Positions 11,011 to 22,997 are shown, counted from the first letter of the stretch. The stretch: DNA of 64,000 nt from Lumbricus rubellus (GCA_945859605.1 OX243814.1:44563587-44627586), one strand, 5' to 3'. Numbers and translations: made by a program. Notes: generated by a model not told the origin, from the letters alone.

Positions 11011-11820
11011 TACATGCAGAATGTATAATTAAAGGTTCATCATCAGGCATTGAACACAGCTGCTATAGTAGTTGGGTTCAGTTCCGTTTCCTGTAGAGGA
11101 ATTCAAGACCCGTTTTGGAGCGTAGACTTATGACAGACATACTGACACCTGCGTGGGAGTGAAAGATTGAACTGTGTCTGCTTCTGTATAATGATGAATG
11201 ATGACCGAGCGGATAAATAATCATGCACTTCGATTCAGTTCCTTTTCCAATGAGTATCACGGGACAGATTTCGAGCGTAGGAGTGAAAAATTGAACTGCG
11301 TCTGACCTACAGTTATTAGGCCTAATAATACGTGCTTTGGACCAGATGGTGAAACAGAAACGTTACCGAGCACACACATGCCAATATTAGCCTAATTTAT
11401 CCTGTAGTGACAAACGCGTCTGCTTTTAAATTCTGGTCACGGATTCAGTTTGGTTTTCTGTTGAAAACCAAATCACGAATATCGAGCGAATGAATTAAAC
11501 TGGAACTGCACAAACACTTCCATGAACCACGTTTCTGCTGAACCAGCCAACCATTGTGTCGTTTTGTCTATCTCCCCAGTCGGTGACACGTCCATTGGCG
11601 CCCATAGGCCTATATGAGGGCGCCTATGAACGTGTTCGATTTTCATCTCTGTTAATAGGGTTCAAATACGAGAAGTGTCAATGTAACGAAAATACGAGAC
11701 GTAGCCTAATATGCCCGCTATTAAGGATGGCACGTGTAGGCTACATGGTTAGTTGGTTACACACCACAGACATCATTGAGTTCGACTTGGACAGCGGCGA
11801 TGTAAGCTTAGGCCTAGATG

Positions 11821-12004
11821 CAGGGCTGAAAGTGGTTTGGAAAAGTTGCCGGGTCTCACTTTGGCGGACAAGCACGCCTTTGGCCCATAAAGTTTTCTGA
11901 CGACGTTTTTCCTATAGTCATTTGCTCAAAATTACCGAAAATCCTATCATTTGTACCGATGCCGGGTCTCAGACCCGGACCGACCCGGCTGACTTCCAGC
12001 CCTG
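11821..12004. mobile_element. hAT-type MITE, 184 bp
   Basis: Termini CAGGGCTGAAAGT and, inverted, ACTTCCAGCCCTG are flanked by the exact 8-bp duplication CCTAGATG (11813-11820, 12005-12012). The tandem sister unit has the uninterrupted site with a single CCTAGATG at about 12824, an empty-site proof. The interior has a small palindrome around 'gccgggtctcagacccgg'. Confidence 0.93.
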
Positions 12005-12470
12005 CCTAGATGTAGATTCGGCAAACAGCAGCTGAGCATGCCCGACCTCATTGTGCCGAGTCTTCTTTATGAACATTAGTTCAACAGTAGCGCTTTTACA
12101 ATTATTTTCCCAACATAAACAATGAAGTAAGCTTATAGAAAATTAAATTAATGCAGTTTAAATTAACGACGTTGTGGAATTATTATGATATTCATTGATT
12201 AATAATAATGGGTCTATTGCAAAAGTTTAATATAGCCTACATAAATGCATTGACGACAGATCTCTAGCTGTGCTCACACACTTTCCCAACGAAAGACGAC
12301 CAAGTTTATATTCACCCTTGGAGACTACGAAGTGATGCAGTTTATGGTCGCACCTTTTCATGTCAAAACATTTTATAGATCAACACAGGCAGCAATATAT
12401 TATGTGAGAAAAGGAGCTTTGGCTTCAGAATATCTTTTGCGTAGCAAGTTGCACAGGTACTCTAGATCAT

Positions 12471-12690
12471 GTGGGGCGCGGTGGTCTAGTGGTGGCGTCG
12501 TTGCCTTGGAGCCGGAAGGTCCGAGGTTCGAATCCACCTCCCCGCGTAAGGACCTTGGGCAAGTCCTTCACTTACAATTGCTCAGCGCTTCGGCGTGAAA
12601 CTCCGATGCAGTGTCCGCTCTGCATCGGGAGCGCCTCTGAGTAGCGAGAGCTTGAAGGGGCGCTATAACAAGTGCACATACAAACAATGG
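12471..12690 (+). mobile_element. tRNA-derived SINE
   Basis: The head contains an A-box-like GGTGGTCTAGTGG and a B box GGTTCGAATCC, as in a tRNA-derived RNA polymerase III promoter. The body has 'ggaccttgggcaagtcctt' and 'gcgcctctgagtag', and the tail is 'cacatacaaacaa'. The same family occurs at 48122-49170 (split by another element) and as fragments at 5455 and 59697. Confidence 0.8.
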
Positions 12691-13559
12691 AACGAAAATA
12701 CGAGACGTAATATGCCCGCAATTAAGGATGGCACGTGTACACTGTACATGGTTAGTTGGTTACATAGTACATACCCCCAGACATCATTGAGTTTGACTTG
12801 GACAGCGGCGATGAAAGTTTAGGCCTAGATGTAGATTCGACAAACAGCAGCTGAGCACGCCCGACCTCATTGTGCCGAGTCTTCTTTATGAACATTAGTT
12901 CAACAGTAGGCCTACCGCTTTTACAATTATTTTCCCAACATAAACAATGAAGTATTATAGACAACTAAAGTAATGCAGTATAAATTAACGACGTTGTGGA
13001 ATTATTATGATATTCATTGATTAATAATAATGGGTCTATTGCAAAAGTTTAATATAGCCTACATAAATGCATTGACGACAGAATCTCTAGCTGTGCACAC
13101 ACACTTTTCCAACGAAAGATATTCGTCCTTGGAGATAACGAAGTGATGCAGTTTATGGTCGCACCTTTTCATGTCAAAACATTTTAAAGAACAACACAGG
13201 CACTGTCAGGCAGCAATATATTATGTGAGAAAAGGAGCATTGGCTTCAGAATCTCTTTGCGTAGCAAGTTGCACAGGTAGGCTACTCTAGATCATGGGAT
13301 TGACCATTGCAGTCTCTAGTCCGCTGAGTAGGTACTTATTGAGTTTCACGTCCCGCGTAGCCCAGTTAGCCACGCTCTTACTCACGACTCGACCATCAAC
13401 TCGAGTGATGAATCATATATTCTCAGGTATTCTGTAATTCACGGGAAAGCTTTTCATTACATTTACATAGCGTTGTCCTTGCCTTGACCTTGTTCAGCTT
13501 AAATCTTGTAATAATTATGGCCTGGATGTCCTCAAATCGCCTGCGGCTCAGCTCATGTA

Positions 13560-14400
13560 AAACCCAATTTATTTGGTTTGGCACACACCAACAGCTCGCC
13601 AAAATTGATACGTAGGTTCTTGCCCAGGTGTTCCCGCAGTTTGTATTCTCTTCCTCTGCCCGGGTCCTTGGGGTTACATTGGACCAAGAGCTTGCGTTTA
13701 CGCGGCATATCAACCCGCTATGCCGCAGTAAGTTGCTGCTACCAGTTGCGTCAGTTTAGAGTTGTGTTCCGCTCCTCAACATTCAATGCTGCTTTAACGC
13801 TAATTCACTTTTTTGTGGACTCTCGTTTGGACTACAGTAACTGCAGCGCCCTCTATAATGCAGATCTTCCGGTGACTTGGGTTGGGCGCTTGGATCGGTG
13901 TAACGACAACTGCATGGTTCCCCGGACAACTCGTCTGCCGACAACAGTTACTGGTCCACAGACAACTGAACCAGCGCTTGAGAAATGGAATCTGGACGAG
14001 GGTATTTTTGTATATGAAATAGACGCTGGACTGAGCGAGAAATAGAAGCGGGATGAAAGTATTTTTATATGTGAAGTATAAGCTGGATGCATGTTGAAAT
14101 ACATGAATGAAACACACCAATCCAGCTTCCGTTTAAGCTAAAAAAAAAAATTCAGAAATCCAGCTCCTATTTAATCAATACGAGTTATCTGTAGACCAGT
14201 TGTCGTTCGACCAGTTGTCCGTAGAGGAGTTGTCGGTAGACCAATTGTCGTGGAACCGTTTGGATCGGGTCTTGCGCACATCGACCCGTCTTGTTGGTCT
14301 CATCCCAAGATTCGGCCATGTGACTAATTGCATGCGGGGCGTCTTGCATTGGCTTCCTTTCTCACGGGCTTTCTCAATCGTTTGTGTGAGTCTTGCACTG
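13560..14400 (+). pseudogene. LINE reverse-transcriptase C-terminal fragment, interrupted
   Basis: Several frames give conserved pieces of the region after the polymerase domain of jockey/CR1-type LINEs: 'LGVTLDQELAFTRHI', 'DSRLDYSNC', then after element C 'RVLRTSTRLVGLIPRF' and 'LHWLPFSRAFS'. Frameshifts and stops show that it is dead. Element C (13897-14257) is inserted between 'WVGRLD' and 'RVLRTSTRL'; removing it restores the family's order, which supports the insertion boundaries. Confidence 0.75.
13897..14257. mobile_element. MULE-like fold-back element C
   Basis: The left end has units of type 'ccgacaact' (13897-13972); the right end has inverted units of type 'gaccagttgtc' (14180-14257). 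It is flanked by GCTTGGATC (13888-13896) and GTTTGGATC (14258-14266), a 9-bp duplication with one mismatch. The interior carries 'gaaatggaatctggacgag'-type motif repeats shared with elements B and D. It is inserted in a LINE fragment. Confidence 0.8.
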
Positions 14401-14780
14401 GATATTATTGCTTAATTTCAGTTTGTTTTTTAATCTAATTGATGCCATTCAGATCTGTTTTCAACTGTCAACTCGCGTAGGCTATTCAGCGTTGCCTGGA
14501 CTCAGTGATCCATCGGATATCAAAATCGGTTTCAAATCTATTATACAAGTTTAGTGTGATTTCGCTCATTAGCCACTATCGACTTATGTTTTTGAATCAT
14601 GTTAATGGCGCTACAGGAGTCAAATTCAAATAAAAAAAGATTCATATCTAATTAGAATCAATTTCATTATCATCAATGACAACCGCTTTAATATATAGGT
14701 CAATGGAACAGAATTTTGAAAAATAATGATCTATGGAATTTATAAATGAAAATATTTACTTAATAAAAGTGTTTGATTAA

Positions 14781-16802
14781 CCCTCGGGCTACCAAGCTTT
14801 ATTTGTAACACTGACTACCAAAGGGGTGGTGGTTACCAACCCCCTGGATTTTGGGTTTGGTTTGAGATATCATAACTTGTAATACACCAACAGTGATGGG
14901 GAAAATACTTTCAAAAAGTATTTTGAGTATAAGTAAAAATACTTGGTCAAAAAAGTATTTAAAATACAAGTAAAAATACTTCTTTACAAAAGTATTTAAA
15001 ATACAAGTATAAAATACTTGGCTTGGAAAAGTATTTAAAATACTAAGTACAAAATACTCACTGCCAAACTGTATAAAAAATAAAGAAGTCATATTAAATT
15101 GCGACAAAAAATTCTTAACATAGAATTTTGATCAAAAACTAAAAATTTCTGGGTCCAAAGATGTTCGAGTCCGATTCTAAGACACTAGAGATGTGGTCCA
15201 AGTTCTAGTCAAAGTTCGTTAACATCAAGATCCACAGAAACACACAATTTAATGGCATATAAAAAATATCCGTAGCCTACTGTTTATGCAGAAAGAATGG
15301 TCAATGTGATTTATCCAAATTTAAAATTTGAAAACACTAAATTGGATAAAGTTTTGTTCAGTAGTCTGGCACAATGGGATGGATACAAATTCTTCCACTG
15401 CTGAACACAAGCTCAACGTACGTAGCCTACCTTATAAAGTCTGCTATGTTGAGACTTCCTGTCACAATTCTCTCCATCAGCAAAACCCTCTACGTTACAT
15501 TTTAAGTAAGTGTTCGAAGTCTGTGGTATGGGAATGGCCTTGTGATGATAGTACAAAACACCAGCACAGGTCAACTAGTTGACGTGTTATATGTGTCTTC
15601 CTGTATGCTGTAAATCGTCAAGTATGTACTATGTAGTGTGTGATCCATTAAATTAAATGGAGATCGATGTAATGAAACTCTGCGCCCGTTACAGGGTCAC
15701 AGAAGTTCTAATTGCCACCAGCCAATAGAAATGTCTAATGCCATCCTCAATTGTACTATTCATAAACATCTAGATAGTAAACATCTAGCCTAAGTCCTAT
15801 TCTAACAGCAGAGACAAGTCCATTGTGGTGTCAAACATCAAACTGATTCCAAACATAATTATTGCCTGTTGATTTGATGCCTCATGTGATCGGTAAACTC
15901 TACCCCTACACCAAACATCAAATGCTGAATCCATTGGTGTAACACCAATGGATTCAGCATTCATTTATGCACAAATTGATATATTTAGGTCTAACATATA
16001 TGAATGCACCTCGAAATTATGATTTTTTTTCATGAGCACCCGTAGATTTAACAAAACGTGTACTTACGCATAAGTAAAATGTTGGATTCTGTGTGATTTA
16101 TGTATACAATAATAGTTTATATATTATAATAAAGTCAAATATTCAACTATAAAAACTAGTTATAAGTCTTTTTTAGGTACAATCAAAACAAAAAACATGA
16201 ATATCTATCGACAATCAATAGGAAACAAGGAAATTATGCCATTGTCGGTTTGCGTCGCAAAAAAATCGACATTTTCACACATTTTAATTTATTTTAAGCA
16301 ATTCCGGTCATAAAACGAAAAATTAATTGGTATGAAAAATATCCCTAAATCCCCTCTATAGAATGGCATAATTTACTTCTCTTAAAAAATAAATTATGGA
16401 TATGCTATAATAGAATTTTTTTAATTTTACGAAAATAAAACACCTTTATATTGTAATTTATTTTGAGCACTTCCGGTTGTCAAACGACAACTCCGTGACC
16501 ACCTAAATGTAGCCCCACATTCCCATCTATAGAATGGTATAATTTGTTTCTCTTAATGTTAATTGACGGATAAGATATAGACAAAAATCTAAGGGGGTGG
16601 TATCCATCCCCCCTGGTGCCTCGGGTATAATGGGTATAACTTTTGAACGGTGTGAGGTATCATCTCACAATTGACCTCAAAATGTGTGCCAATGACTTCC
16701 CTACAGCTACCTAAAAGGTCAAAATTTTATTCCACACGGAAAAGTTTGAAATCTAAAAAACCTAGGGGGGTGGATACCACCCCCCCCTTGGTAGCCCGAG
16801 GG
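14781..16802. mobile_element. TTAA-target (piggyBac-like) element with nested insertion
   Basis: TTAA at 14777-14780 and 16803-16806 bracket CCCTCGGGCTACCAAG and its inverse. It is colinear, in inverse orientation, with 6634-8581. It lacks the mariner found in that copy but has an extra ~1.05-kb insertion after 14890. Confidence 0.85.
14891..15940. mobile_element. hAT-like insertion with abnormal right junction
   Basis: The left end CAGTGATGGGGAAAATACTT followed by repeated 'agtatttaaaatacaagta' is typical of a widespread hAT family. The sister TTAA element (8470-8500) shows the uninterrupted site. The right junction does not end with the expected inverted terminus; it ends with an inverted copy of the host flank (TGCTGAATCCATTGGTGT, then AACACCAATGGATTCAGCA), making a perfect hairpin. 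The flanks TACACCAA and AACACCAA resemble an 8-bp duplication. Confidence 0.65.
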
Positions 16803-16806
16803 TTAA

Positions 16807-18068
16807 ATGTCAAGAACGACAAGTTTCTCCAATAAGAGAGCAAGTAGCCTATATTTTTTTACGGATATGGCGCAAGGTGACAACTGACACTCTTCCTCCT
16901 TTTGAGGTGCTCAATTATAGTCACGATCAGAGGATTATTACTCCGCCACGGCCGAAGTTTACTTTGAGATTAAGAGCCTACAGGCTACAGCCACAATTCC
17001 GTCCCCTAATTAGATAGCCGTTATAATTAACGGATTTATTTAAATAGAATGCTGCAGTTTCTTGACAAGAACGTCGCTTTCTTGCTTCTTATTCAGACAC
17101 AAGAGTACGATAGGTCTTAAGCTTTTGGCAAACTAACAATAAAACGCATGTGAATAGTCAATTAGATTCTCTACTTTCCCATTTGAACTACTAAATTTTT
17201 TAAATGAAGGTGGGATGAAAGCCTGAGCAGGTCATCGAAATTTCGGAGATCTACCGCTCAGCCTATGATAGGCTAATAGTATTGTTTTGGGTGGGAAGAA
17301 GGATGTAACGACCTCATAGTTTGGCCTTCGTAATGAATGGAAGAAGACGTAGCACTGAATACCGGAGAGTGTCGCATCGTTAACAAAGCCACGGTCAGTT
17401 CAGTTCCACAGTAAGTGAATAGGCCTAAATAATTAAATCAAGTCAAATAATTATGTGTATTCTTTAATGAAAAACATCTGCAAACTTGAAGCATTCTACT
17501 TGACATTTATTGAGATTCATTACTTTTCTCAATTAGGCTATTATTTTGATTAGCGTAGGCCCAAAGTATAAAATGTTCATGCAAACTAACAACTAAAATA
17601 TATTCAAACCAAGAACTGAATGAGGAAAGTTATTGTAGCTTATATCAAGAGGAAAATGAGATTAAGTGCCTGGGTTAGTGGTAGAGAGAAATGAAGAGAT
17701 TAAAACGACCAGGTCTAGGAAAAACAAGCTTTCGGAGTGTCGTGATTCTGACATTCTGCCCGTAAGCTGAATTAATATTATTAAATCGCCTTAAATCAAC
17801 TGTTATGTTAACATATTGTATGAAAACGATTTCAAAGGTAGTTTTCCACATGTCATCTGAAGAACTTTTTACACTGATAAATTGATAATCAAATTATATA
17901 AAGTCTAAAAATAAAAGCGTAATTGTTTTATTGGCGTAAAGCGTAAAATAAATCCGCATAATTATGATGATAGGATCAAGCTTGCTGAAATTTATCGGTA
18001 GATCGTTCCAGTGGTCAACGGTGTACACTGAATTGTCGCATCTCCGAACTTCCAAAGAAGCGATCGGC
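16807..18068. other. No gene recognised
   Basis: This includes the 3' flank of lectin copy 2. A possible splice donor (CCACA|GTAAGTG) at about 17417 follows a purine-rich stretch on the plus strand but has no supported reading frame. Confidence 0.4.
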
Positions 18069-21000
18069 TCAGCAGGAAGCAGGTTCAAAGGTCCACGACT
18101 CATTCAGTGTATCACTTGCCGGAAACTTGATAATTGTTGCACCCGCATTGGCATTGTTATCTGTAAATAATAAACATACCAAGCACCGTATTTGAAGCTG
18201 AATCAACCGTAAGCAAAGCGAATACATTCAGCAAGCTAAAGGACGATGTAGCAGGACCCTAAGAAGACTAAACAATCAAACCATTATTTAAATCGTATGG
18301 CTAAATTGGCGGTCGTTTTATCTGAGCTATTTAGTCTTATTATGGTGCGTTCCGTATATATTCGAATCTCCACTTTAAACTATGATTCTAGAACATTCTC
18401 TTTTGCGATCAAACGGCCGAATATAAAATCAGTCAAAACGAGTTAAACAGAAGAAACTGCCGAATAATAATTCTAGGCCTACCTGTTTTACCAGCAGCCG
18501 TTACTATTTAGCCGTGGCTGAGCTGGGAGTGCCTCAGAGTAGGAACCATGTGGGTGCGCTATGCAAATTGTCGGAATGAAGGTACGATTAAATGTAAAGC
18601 AAGTGTCTAGTTGCGACCAATATACGATAAGTAACTGACTACAGTTTGTTTTACACTTGACATAGGCTATTAAATCAATTTTCTCTGCTACCGTATCTAA
18701 ACTCATTGTCGCTAAGGCTGTTAGATGGCTCAGATGGAGATGATTTCTAGAAAGGGATTTCTACTCTGGCGAGGATTTGACTGCTCGACAGTCTGACTGA
18801 CAGTTAGGCCTAACTGAATAATAAACAAAATTTATAAATTGCTGATTCATACTCGATTTCTTACCGCAAATGTTGATTAACATGTTATTGTCGCATCGGT
18901 TGACAATCACTTTGCATCTGCGTTCCCACTGTTGGTCAGACTTGCCGGATTCATATGGATTTACAACAACAACGCCACCTGAAACCAAATATTCATTCGC
19001 TTGCAGCCACCGAGAAAACTCGACAATACAACAAAAGCTACAATTAACGATGTTTCTTTAAAAGAGGAAGACGGGAGTCCGTTGAGTTAACTCTGAGAGA
19101 CAGCAATGAAGTGCAAGCAACTTCATTTTCTTAGCCTCGGCATACGAAAGCTGGGTCAACTCCCATCCCGTAATCTGATCTTCCCATTGACAGTGTACGG
19201 TCAATGTGACAATGTACTACTGCTCCTGCTTCTGCTATAGTGAAACCTTTGCTGCCACTACTACCTTGAAGCCTACTACTGTGGCGTAACTGTAACTACG
19301 CCTATCGTTAGGCCTCTACTACATACTGAGCAGTGTTATTTTAGTTCCAGGATTAATTTTTATTCCTATTCTTATTCTATTCCATTGTTGTAATTTTTAT
19401 TCTAGTTTTAGTTCTTCTTTATAAATAAATTTCGTTCTTATTCTAGTTCCACTTCCTATTTAGAAATAATTTTAGTTCCAGTTCCAGTTCCAGAAAAATT
19501 TTATTTCTAGTTCCACTTCCACTTCCACTTCTCATAGTTATGTCTAACATGAATGATCACAGTAACACACAAAACAGTGTCTCGAGTCTTTTGACCTATT
19601 TATAAGATTAGTAAATTGCGGACAATGTGAATGCGACTGTTAAGAAAAAGTCAGACTATAATAAAAGTTTCTCGGCAGACAGACACTAAACAGTTACCAG
19701 TCAATTATTTTACTGTTGAGTTTAAAAAACACCCGCATCAAAAACACTGTGAACACTTCCGGGTGACAAGTTCGCACGTGTTTCTTCAAATTTGTTGGAT
19801 TCTTCCCGCTGAGCTGTTTATCACAGCATTCACCGCTATTGGCATCTACTACTTCACACTGACTAATATTTTTTCCTTCTGAATAGGAAAAATATTGCTA
19901 AACGCCAGACTCTTTTTTTCTACCCGCCAAACTTTTAGACAAACTCATATTTACGCTTTTTCACTTTCTGGCTAAGTGACACCCATAGCTCGATCCGTAA
20001 ACAAACTGGCTGACGCGGAAATGACCATAAAGCATTATTCAGAGATAGAGTATACGGAGAAGCTATACTATCATAGCGCCGCGTGGTGACAAATCAGCAG
20101 CCGCCTTAAGTCCGAAAAACTATTAAATTTATTTAAAATTTTCTATTTCTATTTCGTTCTCGTTCCAGAAAAATATTGAAAATTTTATTCCTATTCTATT
20201 CTCGTTCCAGAATTATTTTTTATTCCAGTTCTCGTTCCATGGAACGAAATTAAAATAATTATTATTCTTATTCTATTCTCAGGAACTAAAATAACACTGA
20301 TACTGAGACAGTTACCAAAATCACCACACAGCAACACTACCATAACCACTACTACTAACACTACTACCACTACTTCTGAATGGTGCTATAGCTACTTTCA
20401 CCGCTGCCGCCACTACTCTATAAATTCTAGGGTGAAGGTTGAAATTCTTACCTGCGATGTCCATGCAAAAGTCATTGAGTCTGCTTCGGATGGTGCCTGT
20501 GCTACGGTCGTCGTACCATTGCTGGTTTGTGCCGCCGCTTTTTGGCTGTGTGTGCACCGTGGTTCCAGCACATGCACTGCCATTGTTGACATCCAGCACC
20601 ATTCCGTTCAGATGGCTTACGATGAAATAGTACTAAAAAGATGAAAAACAGCAACATCCTCTGCTTAGAAAACGACCACGATGCACGACTTCACAACGGG
20701 GTGCTGCAAGATTAGGCCAGTGACTCGACACTCTAGAGGAAAGGGAGCATAGTAATTCCGGTAGGCCTACGCTATGACATATACACGGTGAACGGAAAAA
20801 CCGAACCTCTCCTATTGCTACGATAATTTGTGTAATAATTCGTATATCTTAATAAAATTTTGAGAAAATTCAGTTTAAAGGACAAGAATCAGATAACAAT
20901 TATTTTTTAGTTATAATCTGTGTTCAAAATGTCCTCATTCGGCCTCAAAACACGCACGTAGACACGCTCGGCACTGATTAGTTGAGGAATCAATTACAGC

Positions 21001-22491
21001 TTGATCACATTCGTCCCGTGCCTATACATGTATATCATACGCTGACGCAGTTCTCCGACATCACGTACCTTTTCTTGTAAACTTTTTCTTGCATCACAGA
21101 CAAGATTTTATAGTCCACGGGTCTAAGATATTTGAAATGAATCAAGTTTGCTGGATAGCGCATCAACAACTGCCTAGCTTGATCGCTCTAGCCATGACTG
21201 CTTGTTGACCTACGTTAGTTCAGTCGCTATGCGCTCCTTGAAACATTTTGAATGACTTCAAGTTTTAGCTGGAATAGCGTATAATTATAAAAACTAGTTA
21301 AATTTATAGTTTGGAATAAAATAGTTCTATTCTCAATAATATTTTTACATGTTTGGAGTTAATTTCTTTATTTATTGTAGAGGTTCGGTTTTTTTCCGTT
21401 CACGTGTACAATACTGCTAGCCTACGATAGACAGGAATAGACTCTATTATGATGACTAATAAGAGTGCATTTACTACCGGTAGGCCTACAGTAGCCTACG
21501 AGCAAGCAGTTATGTGCTTTATTACTTGAATCATTGAGAAGAAAAATCTGTATTAAATTGACCAGATTAATGTTATAAACAATTATACCTATGTCTATTT
21601 TGTTTAGCCATTTATACGTGAGTGCGACTGTGTGGGTGTGCGCGCGTTTATGCTCAACTGTATCCAGAAAGTGAGTATTCGCATATTACGAATATTAAGA
21701 TTTTCAAATATTCACGAATATTAACGAATATTAAAACTGCCAACGAATATTATATTCGTAAAATATTATATTCTTTCAAGAAATTCTTTATTCTTAATTC
21801 TTTTTTTATGAAAATGTTTAACTTTTACTGAATGAATTGTACAAAATTGAGTTAGCCTAAGCATAGGCTATATCAGTAAGTGACAATAACTTTAATAGAT
21901 TTATTGTTAAAATCTTCAATGTCTTAGCTGGCTCTGGCCAATGTGGCATTCATATTATATTCGATACCTAATGTTAGTCTCTTTGTCTGACTGCTGACCA
22001 TTCTTCCCAACTGAAAAGAGGCAGCGCCACCGATGGAAGTTGGCAAGTAGCAGCAATGGTAGGCTAAAATTAGAAATAAACTGTGACTGCCTATAGTAGT
22101 AACTGCGAATTGATTAAGTAGTTTTATATAAATGTAACAGGATGAGTAAATATAGCCTAAATGCCAAGGCAAGAAATAATAGTTCCAGATTACAAGCAAA
22201 GCTTATCCCGTTCTCAACATAGGCTAATAACCGCATTGCAGATTTTAATTCAGCCTGCCCTTAATGCGAGTGAATATCATGGAGACATACAGAAACTTAC
22301 ACTGCTTTATCGGGTAACATTGCGGTTTCGATGGTTCACTTTAATCCGTTAACGAATAATTACGAATATTTACGAATATTAAAAAATCTTAATATTCACG
22401 AATATTTACGAATATTAAACCCTAAAGTCACGAATACTCAATCTATGACTGTAGCTAGTTACAGTACTGTATTGGTACGCACCTGTGTCAT
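18069..22491 (-). CDS. R-type (ricin-B, beta-trefoil) lectin, copy 2, complete (4 exons, 131 aa)
   Basis: Exons on the minus strand are 22491-22483 (Met-Thr-Gln, donor CAG|GTGCGT), 20632-20452 (acceptor TTTTTAG, donor CAG|GTAAGA), 18978-18865 (acceptor TTTCAG, donor G|GTAAGA) and 18160-18069 (acceptor ATTTACAG, stop TGA). Phases 0, 1, 1 fit and the 396 nt are open. Exons 2, 3 and 4 each encode one trefoil repeat, with QxW-type motifs at Q40-W42 (NQQW), Q79-W81 (DQQW) and E122-W124 (NESW, degenerate). Single ricin-B domains of about 130 residues bind sugars, usually galactose or GalNAc; the ligand here is not predictable from sequence. There is no signal peptide, so it is cytosolic or released by a non-classical route. 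A TATA box lies ~90 bp upstream. Introns carry hAT and mariner insertions. Confidence 0.88.
18161..18864 (-). other. Intron 3 of lectin copy 2
   Basis: Bounded by the donor at 18864 and the acceptor ATTTACAG ending at 18161. At 18507-18560 the plus strand has a 'gggagtgcctcagagtagg' string resembling the SINE 3' part. Nothing else was recognised. Confidence 0.55.
19331..20299. mobile_element. hAT-type element in lectin copy 2 intron 2
   Basis: Termini CAGTGTTATTTTAGTTCC and the inverse are flanked by the exact 8-bp duplication ATACTGAG (19323-19330, 20300-20307). Subterminal regions are arrays of TTCC/TTAT-rich motifs ('agttccagttcc', 'ttattctattct') in inverted orientation at the two ends. 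No transposase is present. Confidence 0.9.
20784..21406 (-). mobile_element. Mariner relic with transposase remnant
   Basis: Termini CACGGTGAACGGAAAAA and, inverted, TTTTTTTCCGTTCACGTG are flanked by TA (20782-20783, 21407-21408). The minus strand across 20930-21010 translates to fragments resembling a mariner transposase C-terminus ('CRACLRAC', 'GHFE'-like), interrupted by stops. At 623 bp it is internally deleted. It lies in intron 1 of lectin copy 2 and is absent from copy 1. Confidence 0.8.
21672..22440. mobile_element. Element with iterated ACGAATATT ends
   Basis: Both ends carry many copies of 'ACGAATATT' or its inverse ('tattcacgaatattaacgaatatt' on the left, mirrored at 22345-22440), ending GAGTATTCG and CGAATACTC. 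Lectin copy 1 lacks it at the paralogous place (~9590-9605), so it is an insertion. No clear target duplication was seen. Confidence 0.65.
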
Positions 22492-22990
22492 CGTGACGTG
22501 TAGAATGTAACAACCGACTGCAGTGAACCGATGGCAGGAACGAACACTAGGATGTAGATGAACTTACTTTGATCGACTTTCCTTATATACGTTTCATGTC
22601 CAAGACCTAACTTCACCGCCACCTCCCATCCAATAACAAATTACTGATCTAATAATTGGCTTCAGCTGCAAGAACAGATGGAATGACGAAAATTATTAAA
22701 TTTCGAGCTAAACTGGTGACGAAACACCACCCACTCTTTTTCTTACCTGTTGGCATTTTGTATAGCCGTGACAGCCTGCTTGTCTGTCTACTGAAGTCTC
22801 TGTCAGTTTCGTTGGATGTAGGCTATGCCTCTCCCTCGTTATCTGTAGATACGGATTTCACCAAAAAGTTCATCAACAGGCAATGAGCACAGCTATAGCG
22901 GGTTCAGATCCGTTTCTTACTGACGAATTCCAGACCAGGTTTGGTGCGTATGACTGAGAGATTGGGCTGCGCAGGAGTGAAAGATTGAAG
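22492..22990. repeat. Segmental duplication: upstream flank of lectin copy 2, proximal part
   Basis: Paralogous to 9641-10020 and 11040-11130. The match resumes at 32985-33560 beyond the G-rich MITE debris and the Gypsy element. Confidence 0.75.
22581..22589 (-). promoter_or_regulatory. TATA box of lectin copy 2
   Basis: TATATAAGG on the minus strand lies ~90 bp upstream of the ATG at 22491, in sequence conserved with copy 1 ('gtcgatcaaagta' just downstream in both). Confidence 0.7.
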
Positions 22991-22997
22991 AGTTTTC

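Larger units (their letters stand above)
9641..11690. repeat. Segmental duplication: upstream flank of lectin copy 1
   Basis: This flank is paralogous to 22492-22990 plus 32985-33560, the upstream flank of lectin copy 2. Shared blocks include 'caccacccactc', 'cttgtctgtctattgaagtctctgtc', 'gatgaccgagcg' and 'atatcgagcgaatgaa'. Copy 1 is interrupted by a mariner MITE (10035-11010). Copy 2 is interrupted by G-rich hAT debris and the Gypsy element. Confidence 0.8.
11680..13305. repeat. Tandem segmental duplication (two ~0.6-0.8 kb units)
   Basis: Unit 1 (about 11680-12470) and unit 2 (about 12692-13305) share long near-identical stretches, for example 'ttgtgccgagtcttctttatgaac' at 12050 and 12870 and 'aatgggtctattgcaaaag' at 12208 and 13028. 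A SINE sits at the junction. Unit 1 alone carries the hAT element 11821-12004, so that insertion followed the duplication or was lost from unit 2. Confidence 0.9.

Noticed and set aside
17894..18170. Independent short genes on either strand at 17894-18170
   Set aside because: The minus strand here is explained by the last exon of lectin copy 2 in another frame; the plus-strand frame is its shadow.
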